Shown: in pieces, positions 22,921 through 34,404 of the stretch
Layout: every line of letters starts with the position of its first letter
Position numbering within the stretch: the first letter of the stretch is position 1
NCBI GenBank assembly: GCA_020002185.1
Contig: CM034534.1
Span: 67,736,452 to 67,800,451, forward strand
Source of the DNA: Paraescarpia echinospica
Lineage: Eukaryota > Annelida > Polychaeta > Sabellida > Siboglinidae
Reading direction: 5' to 3'
Length of the DNA: 64,000 nt
Position numbers and translations under genes: made by a program
Notes under the pieces: generated by a model
What the model was told of the DNA's origin: nothing
Seen by the model: only the letters and a program-made list of their open reading frames with translations
Database searches by the model: none

Positions 22921-23255
22921 TAGATATATAGAAGAATAAACAATATCAGGACTACTGTTTCAAATTCTCATGGTCGTGCTTTTCTTATCAACACGACCAT
23001 TGGCCCTAGAGGGCATCCATGTAGAATATGAAGTATATTATGTGGAAACTGTTAATCCACCTTTGCCAAGTATTTGGAGACATTCACATTTGAAACAACA
23101 CCACATTTAGGTAGTTATTTTATAATTATTTAAATTTTTCAGTGGAGAGATTGGTTTGTCGGTCATTCCCTAGGTGGCACCATGGTTTGTTGCCTCACAG
23201 GTGGGTGTAAGCTAGTATATAATTATTATAAGACAAATTTATGTATTTGTTCTAG

Positions 23256-23369
23256 ACGTGGCCACAAGGGGGTGCTGCAGTCCAGGCGAGACGAAAGAGC
23301 AAAAAAGTAGGAGTTCGTTGTGCCACTGAGACACAGTCATGTGACACACAGTTGTGTCATCAATCACAG
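23256..23369 (+). CDS. Candidate internal exon, 38 codons
   Basis: The 114-base stretch lies between a good acceptor (ATTTGTTCTAG) and a strong donor (CACAG|GTAAGC). It is open in the phase-0 frame and its length is a multiple of three. The predicted peptide contains QARRKSKKVGVRC, then TETQSCDTQLCHQSQ: basic, then Cys/Gln-rich. I recognise no domain. Phase 0 on both sides would let it join the THAP exon (ending phase 0 at 13185) to the zinc-finger exon that begins at 31047. A CTCF-like motif overlaps its first bases. It could be chance, a UTR exon or part of another gene. Transcript evidence is absent. Confidence 0.35.
23262..23278 (+). promoter_or_regulatory. CTCF-like motif
   Basis: CCACAAGGGGGTGCTGC closely matches the bilaterian CTCF core (CCACNAGGGGGCGCT-like) with one C-to-T change. 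It stands in otherwise AT-rich DNA. Binding is not shown by sequence alone. Confidence 0.35.
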
Positions 23370-23477
23370 GTAAGCAGTAAATCACAGATGTGTCATCTTT
23401 CCTCATCATTTAGAAAGTTATGCCCTTATTGTACTCAAAATAAACTTTCAATTAAACTGGTCTTAACCCATGACCGA

Positions 23478-23675
23478 GGTGAACGTTGTGGTTCATATCT
23501 GATGTTTCACTGACTATCTGCCACCTATCTCTATCTTGGTTTGCATGGAGGGGGTCTTTGAGCGGCAACTCTGTCCATTCCGTGATGTTATCGAGCCACA
23601 TCTTTCTTGGTCTTCCCTTTTTGTTCCCCTTTCACTGTGCCCTGTGGGACTTCTTTGGTGGTGGTGTGTCTGTCT
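23478..23675 (-). mobile_element. RTE-type LINE, C-terminal fragment
   Basis: On the minus strand it reads GRPRKMWLDNITEWTELPLK, then ANQDRDRWQIVSE, the standard C-terminal motif of RTE-like and CFDP2-like retrotransposon proteins. It is cut just before E element 2. Only the last about 65 codons remain. Confidence 0.7.
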
Positions 23676-23695
23676 AATAATTTGTAGTCCTTTGG

Positions 23696-24804
23696 GCCGA
23701 AGGTCCAACGGACTTATGCCATCACTCTGCGTCCACCGTGCGCCATTACCTGCCATATCTCAGAAACCGTTCAGCAACTGTTTCTCTAATTTTGCATTGA
23801 CGTATCTTAGGGTACTGCCACTATGCATGAGAAATCTGTATTTGATTGAATCATTCTTAGGTCCCCCCGGGCCCCCTAAACTGGTAAATTTTCACATTTT
23901 GCCTATGTTTTCAAAAACTCTTCAGTAATTTGGTAATACCACTATACACAAGAAGTCTGTATTTGATTGAATCAATCTAAGTGCACCCCAGGGCCTCCAA
24001 AATGCTAAATTTTCCTATTATTTCTCTACTGCTGTAAGCATCCTGCAATAGCCTGGGCCACTGATCTCTATTTATTACTGGATAGTGGACTTTGCCCTAT
24101 CTCTGATCACTGGGGTGACTGAGTGGAGCGGCCTGGTGTCAGAGATTATGCTGTAAGCCTGTGTATTGGACTAACCTCAGCTGACTGCCTGCCATTGTCC
24201 CAGTGTCAAACGGAGTGCCTCCATGTGGGCTGTAACTAATGTATAATGGGAATCCCTACTGCACTGGCAAAACCTGAGAAACTTTAAAACAGCAATAGAC
24301 ATAATTATCAATGCAATATAAAGATATAATCTAGGATTAAAATAAAATAACTTAGGTATGAAATAATATATAAAATAAAATAACTTAGGTATATGTACCC
24401 GAAAAGGTTAAAGCATATTTTGCTAAAATTATAAGGAATACTATGTGCACATTTTCTTAAACAACCTTTAACTTTGCTACATGTGAGATTGCAGCTCACC
24501 AACTCTCCTGCAAGGTTTCTACAACCACTGGAAATCGGCTAAATAGCAGAATATCGGGATAAAATTCTATATTATATTTAATAACACATTAACTAATATA
24601 TACAATCTTCACGAAATGGTCTACTCGAATATTTTATTTCCAGGTGTATCTTCACTGGCATGCATATAGTCTTCACTAAACATGTCAACCTTTTATTTCC
24701 ATCATAACCCTTTATGATCTGTAACTATGATTCACCAAAAAACATTTTATTAATAAATACAAACTCACAATGTAGTCCAAAGGACTTCAGGACCTCTTGG
24801 CCCA
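23696..24804 (+). mobile_element. E element 2, 1.1 kb
   Basis: 5' hairpin end AGTCCTTTGGGCCGAAGG; 3' end AGTCCAAAGGACT followed by CTCTTGGCCCA and a T run. It has the same monomers as E1 but lacks the RT-bearing middle. The region near 24300-24700 matches 40250-40850 and 59640-60780, so this is a shorter subfamily. Confidence 0.65.
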
Positions 24805-25376
24805 TTTTTTGTATCATATCTAGATGATTCTTTGTTATTATTTGTAAGATATATGCACTCCCACACTTCATCTAGAAAGCTTTTCAGGTTTTACATTCAA
24901 GGTCCAGCTTTTATTTAGCGTCATTTATGTTAGTATAGCCATCTAACATTTTATTCTTCGTGATGACCTTAATGATGACTCTTAAAAAGTTTGATCTTTG
25001 TTGCTGTAGTGATATTCCACATTTGTTTGAGTCTTGCCATAGCTGCTGTTCATATACTTGATAATATGTATTAGATTTTTTGTGTAGCATGTCAGAAAAG
25101 GGGTCGTAATTTTTTTTGGAAAAGTTACCTCACAGATGTGTTGTACAATGAAAGATTTCCTTATTCAGATGTGGAATATATTTAACAATAATCTGAATAT
25201 GCATGTGTAGTAGGCTATTTTGAGGCGTTGTATGTGTATCCCCCTGAGGTGCTGAGGTCCACTAGCGTCTTCCTGTCTTCACCTGCTTCCTTGGTCTATT
25301 GGTTTCTGATCAACAAACTGCCAGTGTACTGTCAAAAGGAGGCAGTATGTTCAGGGACTAGTTTTTAGTCCTTTGT
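24805..25376. other. Spacer between E elements
   Basis: AT-rich DNA with no gene. Confidence 0.35.
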
Positions 25377-27637
25377 CCGAAGGTCCAAGGGACTATTGCC
25401 ATCACTCTCCGTCCGCCGTCCGCTGTTAGTATCTCAGAAACCGTTCAGCAACTTTTTCTCTAATTTTGCATAGACATATCTTAGGGCACTGCCACTATGC
25501 ACGAGAAATCTGTATTTGATTGAATCATTTTAAGGGCTCCCTAGGGCCTCCAAGGACCCCAAAACTGGTAAAAATGTAACATTTTGCCTATTTTTTCAAA
25601 AACTGTTCAGCAACTTTTTTTCTAATTTTGCATAGATGTATCTTAGGGTGCTGCCACTATATACAAGAAATCTGTATTTGATCGAATCATTCTAAGGGCA
25701 CCTAAGGGGCCCCCAAAGTGCTAATGTTTTACATTATCTAGTGATGTGGTTTTGAGAAGGGCCCTTGAGACCACCCCCAACAGTAGATTTTATTTAATGT
25801 GCCAGAAAGCCAGCAGCATGACTAAACTCTGCAGCCTAGTGCTTGTGTTCCATTGAGACCTTGACTAAGCTTTAATTGGTCACAGGGTCCAAGCAGAGTA
25901 GACACACTTGACCCCTGTTAGACTGAACAGTTGCCTAAAACTTTTAAACTGTATCATCAAAACTATTTATTTTCTAGTTGCAAGTTGTGTTTATTTTGAT
26001 GTTCATTTAATTATTATAAAATTGTGTGACTGTGGTGTCTATTGGTTAAAGAAGTATTGTATGTAGAAACCTGTAGGTGACAAACACAGAAAATTAATAT
26101 TCTGTCACCTGTAGGTGACAAACATAGAACATTTATATTCTGGACAACTATAGAGTGAAATATCCTACACTTTATTGGTATATGAAATGCATTCTACTGT
26201 TCTGTTTATGCTTGCCATGCCTTGTGTAGACATGGTACTGTGTAAATCAATGTATCAATATTGACTAATAATTACAGATTCACAATATAGTTGACACCTG
26301 AAACAACCAAATGTCAACCATTAGAAGAGTTGACATAGTTCCGCTATACACAAGCAAGAAATCTGTATTTGATTGAATCATTCTAATGTCATCAGCATAT
26401 AGTAGAACATACATTTTCTACATCATCATCACTAAGGTTGTTGTCAATTTCACCAGCTGCCATGTCAAGTCCATTATAACTGTGACTAACAGTGTTCAAA
26501 ATTATTCAGGTAAATAGCAAATAACAAAGGACACAAGTTTTCTCCTTGCCATACCTCTACATCACATGAGAAGAAGGCTGACACTGCCTGGCCCTGATTT
26601 ATACATGATTTAGCATTTTTGTACATGTTGTATACAACTTTCAACACATTACCATTAATACCGCATGAAATTATCTTAGACCACAGTGAGGACCGGTCTA
26701 CTAAATCAAATGCTTTCTTACAATCGATGAAGGCACAATAAAGCCTTTTACATCGAGACAAATACAATTCAACCAATACCCCTATCTGAACACTGCCTGT
26801 TCTTCACCTATTACATTCGCTTTGTTTAGGTATGTGGTCAGTAAGGATTAATGAACACTTGTGCAGAATGTCACCCACTTGGCAGGTTTAATTGATCTAT
26901 TCAGCAATGAGGACACTGCTTAGGCCTCACTCTGGACACTGTCACTCACAGTGTTGTGTATTGTCTTAGTTGGTGCATTGAGCTAATCTACTTGACCATG
27001 AATCAGTGGTGGCTCTGGTTGTGTATTACACCCAGCTGTGGAGCTAAGATTCTCTGCCTGTTATTGTTTGATGGAAACTGTGACTAATCTGTAATTGGTC
27101 ACTGGCAGTAGCTTGTGTCAACAGACAGCCATTAAGCCACTAGACCCCTGTTAAACTGGACAGTTGCCTGTAGGTTTTAAACTGTATCAAACAGTGAGTC
27201 TACCTTTTGCTCTAAAATAATCTGTCCTCTTTTTTTACACATAAAGACATAATCGGGCATAACTTGATAAGTCTTTGTAGCAGTACATTTGTACTTCCAG
27301 TGTATCATTACAACATAACATACATATTACATACTGTGTGCCACATTTGAATGTTGTGCATGTAGTATTTCCATGCAATCCTTTTGCATATATAATGTAA
27401 AACTTCAACAGCCATTTTCTTCATTTTCACTTTTTGACCCCTACCATGTTCAATGCTCCATAACTTCGCCAATTTTTGTAGCAGTCATAATTTTTGAAAC
27501 CGTGTAAAGCACCCTACCAAACCTTTACAAGTATGTAAGAAAACAATGTTACAATTTTTCCGACTTATCACTCATTTGGTCAGCCGGGTTCACATATAGA
27601 CGTATTAGTCCAAAGGACTTCAGGGCCACTTGGCCCA
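25377..27637 (+). mobile_element. E element 3, 2.3 kb
   Basis: Same termini as E1 (AGTCCTTTGTCCGAAGG; AGTCCAAAGGACT ... GGGCCACTTGGCCCA). Two successive monomers are visible at 25442 and 25606, a period of about 164. The centre carries a LINE RT fragment on the minus strand (separate entry). The 27000-27637 half is very close to E1 and E4. Confidence 0.65.
26380..26835 (-). mobile_element. LINE RT fragment inside E element 3
   Basis: The minus strand reads YLNKANVIGEEQA, then after a frameshift AFIDCKKAFDLVDRSSLWSK (RT motif A, catalytic D), then CPLLFAIYLNNF (motif B region degraded). Stop-free for 96 codons at 26776-26486. The same LINE family is seen at 57386-58479 (YLNEANVIGEEQAGFREGYS). 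Since E1, E3 and E4 all carry matching pieces, the LINE entered an ancestral E element, or was captured, and spread with it. Confidence 0.7.
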
Positions 27638-28389
27638 TTTTTCATTTATTAATTAACATAATGTTCTTAAGACAATAAGTACCTATGTTGAAGTTATACT
27701 GTCCACTAAATTGTGTTTAGTAAGCCCGTAGCAACGGTCGCAATTTGAAGGCATGACCACGGAAATATGTTCAAATAGTAAACAAAACATCCAGTTTAAA
27801 CAAACTTTATTGGCAATATGGCCGAGCCGGGCTGAGTTAACCCCTATATCCTTCGATGTTCAACTTTTCCACATTCAACACAGCAGAAATCTTGGTACAA
27901 ATTGCTATGCCCACTAATTCCTGGTAGACAAACAGACTATGTCCATTTAAAAACAAAAAAATACTTATTTAGGGTTAATTTACACTTTCAATGGACAAAT
28001 AGAGTTGTCAGCCCCAGGTGGTGTCATGTTTTGTTGTCCTCAGTTGGATGTAAGCTAGTATATATATATTATAATACACATATTTTGCCAACACTTGCCA
28101 AAGTCCTTCTGGCCAAACATGGTGAAGTGCATTCTTAAAATCAATGACATAATAACCAATGTGTTTCTCGATCAGAAGTCAGATCTTAAAGATTTGTTTA
28201 GTCAATTGATGGTGCTAATTTTGGTATGAAAACAGCTTGTTCCTTTGAAAGCAGTTTGTCCACTTCCTTTAAGCCTGTGTGTCAAATTACTTTTAGCATA
28301 ACTTTGCTCGATGATATAAGTTTATATTTCTGTAAATCTGACTTAGTCGAAGGTTGCTTTCTTTCTTTTGTAAAGATATTACTAAGGAT
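27638..28389. other. Spacer
   Basis: No gene. The segment at 28005-28065 (CCCAGGTGGTGTCATG, then GTAAGCTAGTATATA) repeats a phrase from 23170-23225, showing an additional dispersed repeat. Confidence 0.35.
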
Positions 28390-28690
28390 TTTGTATATAT
28401 GCATCCTCGTAAGCCAGGGGTGTGACTATGTACTCTACCCAAGGCAGATCGCCTACGCATTATATGGAAGTTAGCTGAATCAAACTCATAATTGACTTCG
28501 CCGTACCACCCTTGAGAACAGTGCAAACACCCATCCTACTTGGGTCCATCCAATAGAATTACCCATTCAGCTATTCTCAAGAGCCGATGAGTGGTATTGA
28601 GCAATCTATCATGGGGTACTGAGACCGATGTAATCAGCAACGCCCCCTGGCATGCGAGGATGAGTGTATGTGGTTTAATCCTTGCATCCT
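28390..28690. repeat. Copy of the 9-kb fold-back family
   Basis: Contains GTTAGCTGAATCAAACTCAT, AATTGACTTCGCC and GAGAACAG phrases, as in the right arm of the 8.9-9.5 kb fold-back, plus GCATCCTCG and its inverted partner CGAGGATGAG as at 8340/10040. The copy is diverged and partial. Confidence 0.55.
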
Positions 28691-29126
28691 CACTGTGCTG
28701 GAATAGTTCTGTTAAACTGCTCACAGTAAAATAAAAGCAGTTGCAATTCTACTGCACTGTAGAAGATTCAGAAATGTCAATTAGAAACTCGTGAAGATCA
28801 GTTTTATTTTTTACACCACAATTAAAAGCGAACTCACTTAAAATGTTCAACAAGACAACAACCATTGATTTCTTTCTGTGTTTTCAGTTTTGATTACCAA
28901 ACCTCTGTAGTGAGGCGCCACTGTCTGCCGCTCTTACGCGAACCTTGGAACTCACAGTGATGAAAACGATTCGTTACTATAAATCAGGGTAACCAATGAA
29001 ATTGATTCTTGTGCTTAGTCACTATATATAGAAACATAATTTCTGTATATGAAACATTCAAACCAATTCTTAACTCTGAATATACATATTATTGCTACAT
29101 ATCCTAAAACAAATGACCTACCTTAC
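28691..29126. other. AT-rich spacer
   Basis: A strong acceptor-like tract (TTTCTTTCTGTGTTTTCAG) ends at 28889, but no convincing open exon follows. Nothing else is seen. Confidence 0.35.
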
Positions 29127-29795
29127 CCAGCTATCCTCTTCGCTCCCACTGAAGCATAAGGCGTTAGCAGCCAGAATCGTTGTGGGTAAGCCAGCTCAGT
29201 TCATGCCATGACTGTCCTACCAGTTTCACTTCTTATTCTGCGGCTCTTTCCCAGGTGCCCAATGGTCTGTCTCTTCTTCATTGTCTGGGTTGTGGAGAAC
29301 ATGGCCAAGCCATCTCCACCTTCTTCGTTTCTCTTTGTCGACGATGTTGTTGATGTGCGTGCGGTTCTTGTTTGTCATATGCTGCTCCCAACGTTTTCTG
29401 AAGATTTATCTGAGGCAGCTTCCTTCAAAACCGCTGAGTCGGCTCTCAAGCTTCTTGTTTAAGTTGTTGGTTTTCCATGATTTGCATTACAGTAATACTG
29501 AGCAGACGTTGGATCTGTATATGTTCAGCTTTGGCTTGATGTGCAAGGTAGTGGATATCCAGATGTTTATGAGGCTGTAGAAGGCTTGTGATGCCATACT
29601 GATCCTGGTGGAGATTTCTTTCTCTATGTTGCTGTCTGCTGAGATGAAGCTGCCAGGATACTAGTAGTCGCTCAGCTCCTCTAGCACTTTCCCTGTAACT
29701 GTTTTTCTTGTGCTGCATGTCTTTGGCTTCATTAGTTTGGTCTTAGTTTGGTGCATCGTGAGACCACCAGGTCCTGTTCTTGCTGTTTGTCTACA
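29127..29795 (-). mobile_element. RTE-type LINE 3' fragment
   Basis: Minus-strand pieces read GLTMHQTKTKLMKPKT, then YPGSFISADSNIEKEIS, ISMASQAFYSL and finally RRRWRWLGHVLHNPDNEE. These correspond in order to the RT thumb and C-terminus of RTE-like proteins, as in the better-preserved copy at 53857-55427. The 3' terminus (GAAGAGGATAGCTGGGTAAG) is nearly the same as that copy. Several stops and frameshifts show it is dead. Confidence 0.75.
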
Positions 29796-31046
29796 TTGTC
29801 CGTTTTTATAACTTACTCAGTTTCTTACAATTGAACCTACCTACTCTGTCTTATATTTATCTCACTTAATTTATTTTACCCTTCAGTCCCTATATTTTCT
29901 TACTTTTTAGAACACATTTTGTTGATCAAGATAACGTTTTGTTCCTTCTAATTATATCAGTGGTAAGCCGTAGACAGAGGCTAGCAGATATAGTGAGTGA
30001 GATGAAGTAACACTTAAAAACTTAAAAAAGTTAAGATAATATGCTCGTAGCATTATTAGCCAGTTAACTTACACATTTCAGATCAGTGGAAAGAATCACG
30101 GATTAACCTTGATCTATTAAAAATTGTAAATCATGTTGGTTGGAAACGCGGCTTCAATTACAGTAATGTGTCGCCTAATTGATGATGCTAATTGCAAAGT
30201 TAGGGTGCAGCTTTAAATACAGTAATTTGTAAAAAAATTGTGAAAGTTGGCTCACTGGGTTGTCCGAAGTAACATTTATAATAAGTGAAAAACTTTAAAA
30301 AAAACGGTAAAAAATGTCGGATGTACCAATAAAACATTGTATTACAATTGCCACTGGTGCAAAACAAATCATTACATAACACATCAAAATAGTGTCCATA
30401 AAGTGTTTAGAAACAAAGATAAAAACATATGAAAACATAAACATCCATCAAAGTCACTTTTATCGTCACTGTTGAAGAACGTCATGCCGTTATTTTCTGG
30501 TAACATGGCGAATTTTTTTTTTTTTTTTTCGTTATGATTTAATTCACATAGTAATATTCCAATGATAATATAAAATGTGATGTAGTTGTTATCAACGCGT
30601 TACAATAAAGTCTTAGGAAGAAAATGACACCTTATTCATTCATTTGTGATAATTAATAGCAACATTATGACTTTCTAAGAAAACTGCTTAGTTTTTCCTA
30701 ATTGTGTGAACTATGGAAGTATGTCACACCCAGGGCTAAAATGGTCTTGGCTCAAAGTCCAGGTGTGGCTTTAAATGAGGTTTTTGCCTGTGACAAACGG
30801 CGCGGAGGAAAGTCAGGGTTTAGGTCAAAAGTTGGGGTGCGACTTTCATTAGGGGTGCGGCTACAAATACAGGATTTACGGGTACACTGATTGGTTAGTT
30901 GCAATTTTCTAATGGCCAACCAGTCCTCATATGACTATCAATGAAATAATTACTTGTGAATACAAATATACAAAGGATTTGTTTGAATGTTTTGTCAATG
31001 TTGTGTGAATGCAGAACTGGCTACAAGCTGTGTGTTTTACTTTTAG
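29796..31046. other. DNA upstream of the zinc-finger exon
   Basis: No coding region. It includes a T17 run (30513-30529) and a phrase of the type GGGTGC(A/G)GCTTTAAATACAG, seen at 30206 and in variants near 30836-30872, probably part of a dispersed repeat. It ends in the acceptor TTTTACTTTTAG before 31047. Confidence 0.4.
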
Positions 31047-32492
31047 ATGTCGCACACAGAGATCCATGAAAGAAAGAACTTGGACGGTGCCAAAGACATA
31101 TTACAACCCAGCAAATATTACATCGTTGTGCAACCCAGTAAAACAAAGCCGAGCATAGAAAGACGTGAAACCGTGAACACAGTTGTTGGCGAAAACATGC
31201 TGCAGCCGGGAAATGAATACATTCTTGTGTACTCCAGTAAAATGATGTCGCACACAGAGAGAACTAAGAACTCAGTCAGTGGCGAAAACATGCTGCAGCC
31301 CAGCAAACAATACATCGTTGTCTATACAGATAAAAAGGTAACGTCAGAGCTGAATCTACCTGACAGACACGACAGCACCAGTGGAGCAACCAGACACTGG
31401 GTTGTATCTCAAGACGGTGTACTCACAGAAGTATCAAAACAAGAGGAACATATTTCTACGGAAAACACCACAATGCAGAAAATGACGGAAGAATGTTGTG
31501 ATGTCATGATCAAGGATGAAGTCGACCAGTCGAACTGGATGGAAGAGATTGGCATGGTACCAGAAGGGAGTGTTAACATGTATCCTCTGGAAGAATCTTG
31601 TAATGGGGTCATCAAGATAGAAGTTATTGGCACAGAGCAGACCAGAGTGACTGATGGTGATGCCGTAGAAGAATGGAGAAAAAACACTGGTCTTGATGAA
31701 GAACTGTGTGATGTGGAGATCAAAACTGAAGTCGATCAGTCTGACTGGACAGAAGTGACCGAAACAACACAGGAAGGGAGTAGATATGGTGTTCCTCAGG
31801 ACGAATGTTGCGGTGTGGAGATTAAGAGAGAACTTGAGGAACCTGACTCGATAGAAGAGACTGACACAGTTGAGGAAAGGAGTGAGTACCTTGTTCCTGA
31901 CGAATCGTCTTGCGGTGGAGGCAAGAGTGACGTAAAACCATATTTATGTACCACATGTGGCCGATCCTACACCCACTCTCGTAGTCTCAGCTACCACGAG
32001 AGGTCTCACTTTGGTGTGAGGCGACACACTTGCACAGTTTGCAGCAAGTTGTGTGTCAGCAGAAGTGATCTGAGAATTCACGAACTGTCGCATGCTACTA
32101 AGGAACCATACTCCTGTGTTACATGTGGATTGTCGTGTGTCGACTTCACTAGTTTTCAACTCCACAAACTCTCACATTCCAGCGTGAAAAAGCCATACAC
32201 TTGTTCAATCTGCAGCAAGTCGTTCGGTTCTAGAGCTGGTTTGAAATATCATGAGCTGTTGCATACCGGTGAGAAACGTTTCTCCTGTGGCGTGTGTGAC
32301 ATGTCATTTATCACAAAAACTGCCCTGAGAAAACACGAACGAAAGTACACACACGGACAAAGCCATAATGATGTGCTACAGGCGATGGTTGTGGTGAAGG
32401 TGGACGAGAGTGATATGCGATGTTTAGACATACAGGCAGCGGCTAACACACAAACCACAGCAATGGACACTACAGAGGACCATTTCACTTAG
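31047..32492 (+). CDS. C2H2 zinc-finger protein with SUMO-type motif repeats
   Basis: One exon of 481 codons, opening directly after an acceptor (TTTTACTTTTAG|ATG), so at least one upstream exon exists and the Met may be internal. Residues 1-110 hold three copies of a module with MLQPxxxYIxVY (one reads ILQP). Residues 150-290 are acidic, with four modules of about 35 residues, each carrying a ΨKxE SUMO consensus: IKDE 155, IKIE 189, IKTE 225, IKRE 259. Five C2H2 fingers follow at about 299-321, 327-349, 355-377, 384-406 and 412-436; linkers include TGEKRF before finger 5. The C-terminus carries MRCLDIQA (457-464). It is probably a nuclear sequence-specific DNA-binding regulator, perhaps a SUMO-dependent repressor (inferred). 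The frame is intact, unlike its paralogue at 1839. It is not an obvious orthologue of any named gene. Confidence 0.85.
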   Translation: MSHTEIHERKNLDGAKDILQPSKYYIVVQPSKTKPSIERRETVNTVVGENMLQPGNEYILVYSSKMMSHTERTKNSVSGENMLQPSKQYIVVYTDKKVTSELNLPDRHDSTSGATRHWVVSQDGVLTEVSKQEEHISTENTTMQKMTEECCDVMIKDEVDQSNWMEEIGMVPEGSVNMYPLEESCNGVIKIEVIGTEQTRVTDGDAVEEWRKNTGLDEELCDVEIKTEVDQSDWTEVTETTQEGSRYGVPQDECCGVEIKRELEEPDSIEETDTVEERSEYLVPDESSCGGGKSDVKPYLCTTCGRSYTHSRSLSYHERSHFGVRRHTCTVCSKLCVSRSDLRIHELSHATKEPYSCVTCGLSCVDFTSFQLHKLSHSSVKKPYTCSICSKSFGSRAGLKYHELLHTGEKRFSCGVCDMSFITKTALRKHERKYTHGQSHNDVLQAMVVVKVDESDMRCLDIQAAANTQTTAMDTTEDHFT

Positions 32493-33974
32493 ACAATGGG
32501 TTCATAAGGAACATTCTTCATTAAACAGAATCTGTTGTTAATTTAAGGAACTGTATCGAATGTTGTAGATATTAAGACAAAACTGTTGAAAAAACTGACT
32601 TGGTATTATGCGGTTGTGTACCGGTATGTGTTCAACTTTTACATGCGAATATTATACATTAAGATCATAACCATATTAGTATACTGTCTGCCCTGTGGCA
32701 ATTAACTTGAAAAGTAAAATTTAATTTAATTAAACTCACATATTATCAGGTCAATTAAATTAAATTAACCTCTCATTTCTGTCAGTTAAATTAACAGTGA
32801 ACTTTAATTCAGTTAACAATTAATTTCAATTAACTTCAATTAAATTAATTCTTTAACTTTAACTCAAATAACAATTAACGTTATGTGATAAAAAAAGCAA
32901 AACATAGCAGTTCATTGATTGACAGTGTTAACACATTTAATAAGTGTTTTTTTTCTAAGAACACAAACATAATTGTACATGGGCTTGTAAGTACTGTAAC
33001 CAGTGTTCACTGTCTGGTCCAGATCGTTAATTTATTACATTTCAAGACCATGAACAGTTCAAACGAATAATCTCGGTTATCACTTAACTAGCATCTTTCA
33101 GCACTAACACCTTTCCAGATACAGTAAACATCTCCAGACTCCAGATACCCTTTGTATTGCATGAACTTGGATGTGATATAAGTCATAAGAGGCAGTGCTC
33201 ATACATAACACAGTACACTGCCAGGTGGGCCCACTGCCACACTCCCAGTGGAGCCAATTCACTGATCCACACTGGCCAGACAGTGAGACTAATCAAACAA
33301 TTACCTGTGCATATAACTGTCTTTGTCAATTGAGTGAACTTCGGTCACTGTGCAGAATGGTCTTTAAAGCACTAACCAATGAAAAGTGAATTAAACACAT
33401 TTCAGTTTAAATTTCTAAATAATTTTTTTATGTTAGTAGATTGGATTGTTATTATTATATTCAGTTAGAAATTAGGAAACATTGTTTTGATGTGTTTGTT
33501 TACGCGTGTCTTCGTGTAGTGTTGCGATTAGATGTCCAGTGTCTTTAAAGCTGCATTCTGAGTTAAACTAGCATTTGTAACTGGTTTTTCTTAAGAAAGT
33601 GTATACACAATTGACATAATTTATTATACTTGATTCCATGCGTGTAGCGTGGGCATTTTTATGTTATTTAATAAATTATGCGTTTTGTAAAATTACCCAG
33701 CCAGGTCCAGCCAGCTGAATGATAAACGTGTGGCACGTGGATAACATGTTCATCTGTTGTGCCGTTTTATCTTAAAATTGTATATTACATGAAAACTGTA
33801 AGTATGGAGTTGTTAGTGATAATTATAGAGTTTGGGGTATGTTGATTCACTGGTGATTTGTATTTAAAAGATGTACGATCTCAGAATGCAACTTTAAGAT
33901 CGAACAAATGAGAACATTGTTGTACCACTGATGTTAGAACAACTCCTTTAATATTACACGTACATTTATATCTT
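32493..33974. other. 3' flank of the zinc-finger gene
   Basis: Contains an AT-rich repeat (next entry) and otherwise no gene. The AATAAA-like ATTTAATAAATTATG near 33664 is the first plausible poly(A) context. Confidence 0.4.
32695..32890. repeat. TTAA-rich dispersed repeat, copy 1
   Basis: Dense in AATTAA. The phrase ATCAGGTCAATTAAATTAAA then TTAACCTC is shared with 48074-48102, and the surrounding low-complexity text aligns loosely in the same direction. This suggests two copies of one element and not independent AT drift. Confidence 0.6.
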
Positions 33975-34404
33975 GTTCGGTGCGATGCATTTCGGGAATT
34001 GTCACTAGCTTCGCCCGATTGTATAATCTACTCCTCCTTTGCTGCCCATCCAGGGGCAGATGCTGAGAGGATAGTCTAGGGGCCCAAAACCTCCAAATGC
34101 ACCCACTGCGAGACTCCAAATAAACAATTGGTGTCCGAACCAAATTCATATTGGGTGTTGTTGAAGGTGCAGTCAAAGATTCCCACCAGAGCTTCACCAC
34201 CATGCCGCCATCGCACTGTTGGGTTGGATGACATGACGGGGGAGTGGGTGCTTTTGAACATTTTCTGCCGGAGCTTCATCCTTGGACAGTTTTCGCCGCG
34301 ACGTTCATAGTCTCAGAACGTCTGGGGGGGGCACGTAACGGGGGCACATTTCGAAGGTATAGGGGGCAGGCATATGGCCCTAGGCCCATTTGGATCCGCC
34401 TATG
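33975..34404 (-). mobile_element. hAT-like MITE copy, minus strand
   Basis: Read on the minus strand it starts CATAGGCGGATCC (34404 downward), the same terminus as at 7449. It continues with C-rich text and a phrase ACACCCAATATGAATTTGG that is repeated near 44070-44095. The far end is not defined. Confidence 0.5.

Noticed and set aside
28890..28960. Terminal exon after the strong acceptor at 28889
   Set aside because: The in-phase frame meets a stop after one codon; there is no independent support.
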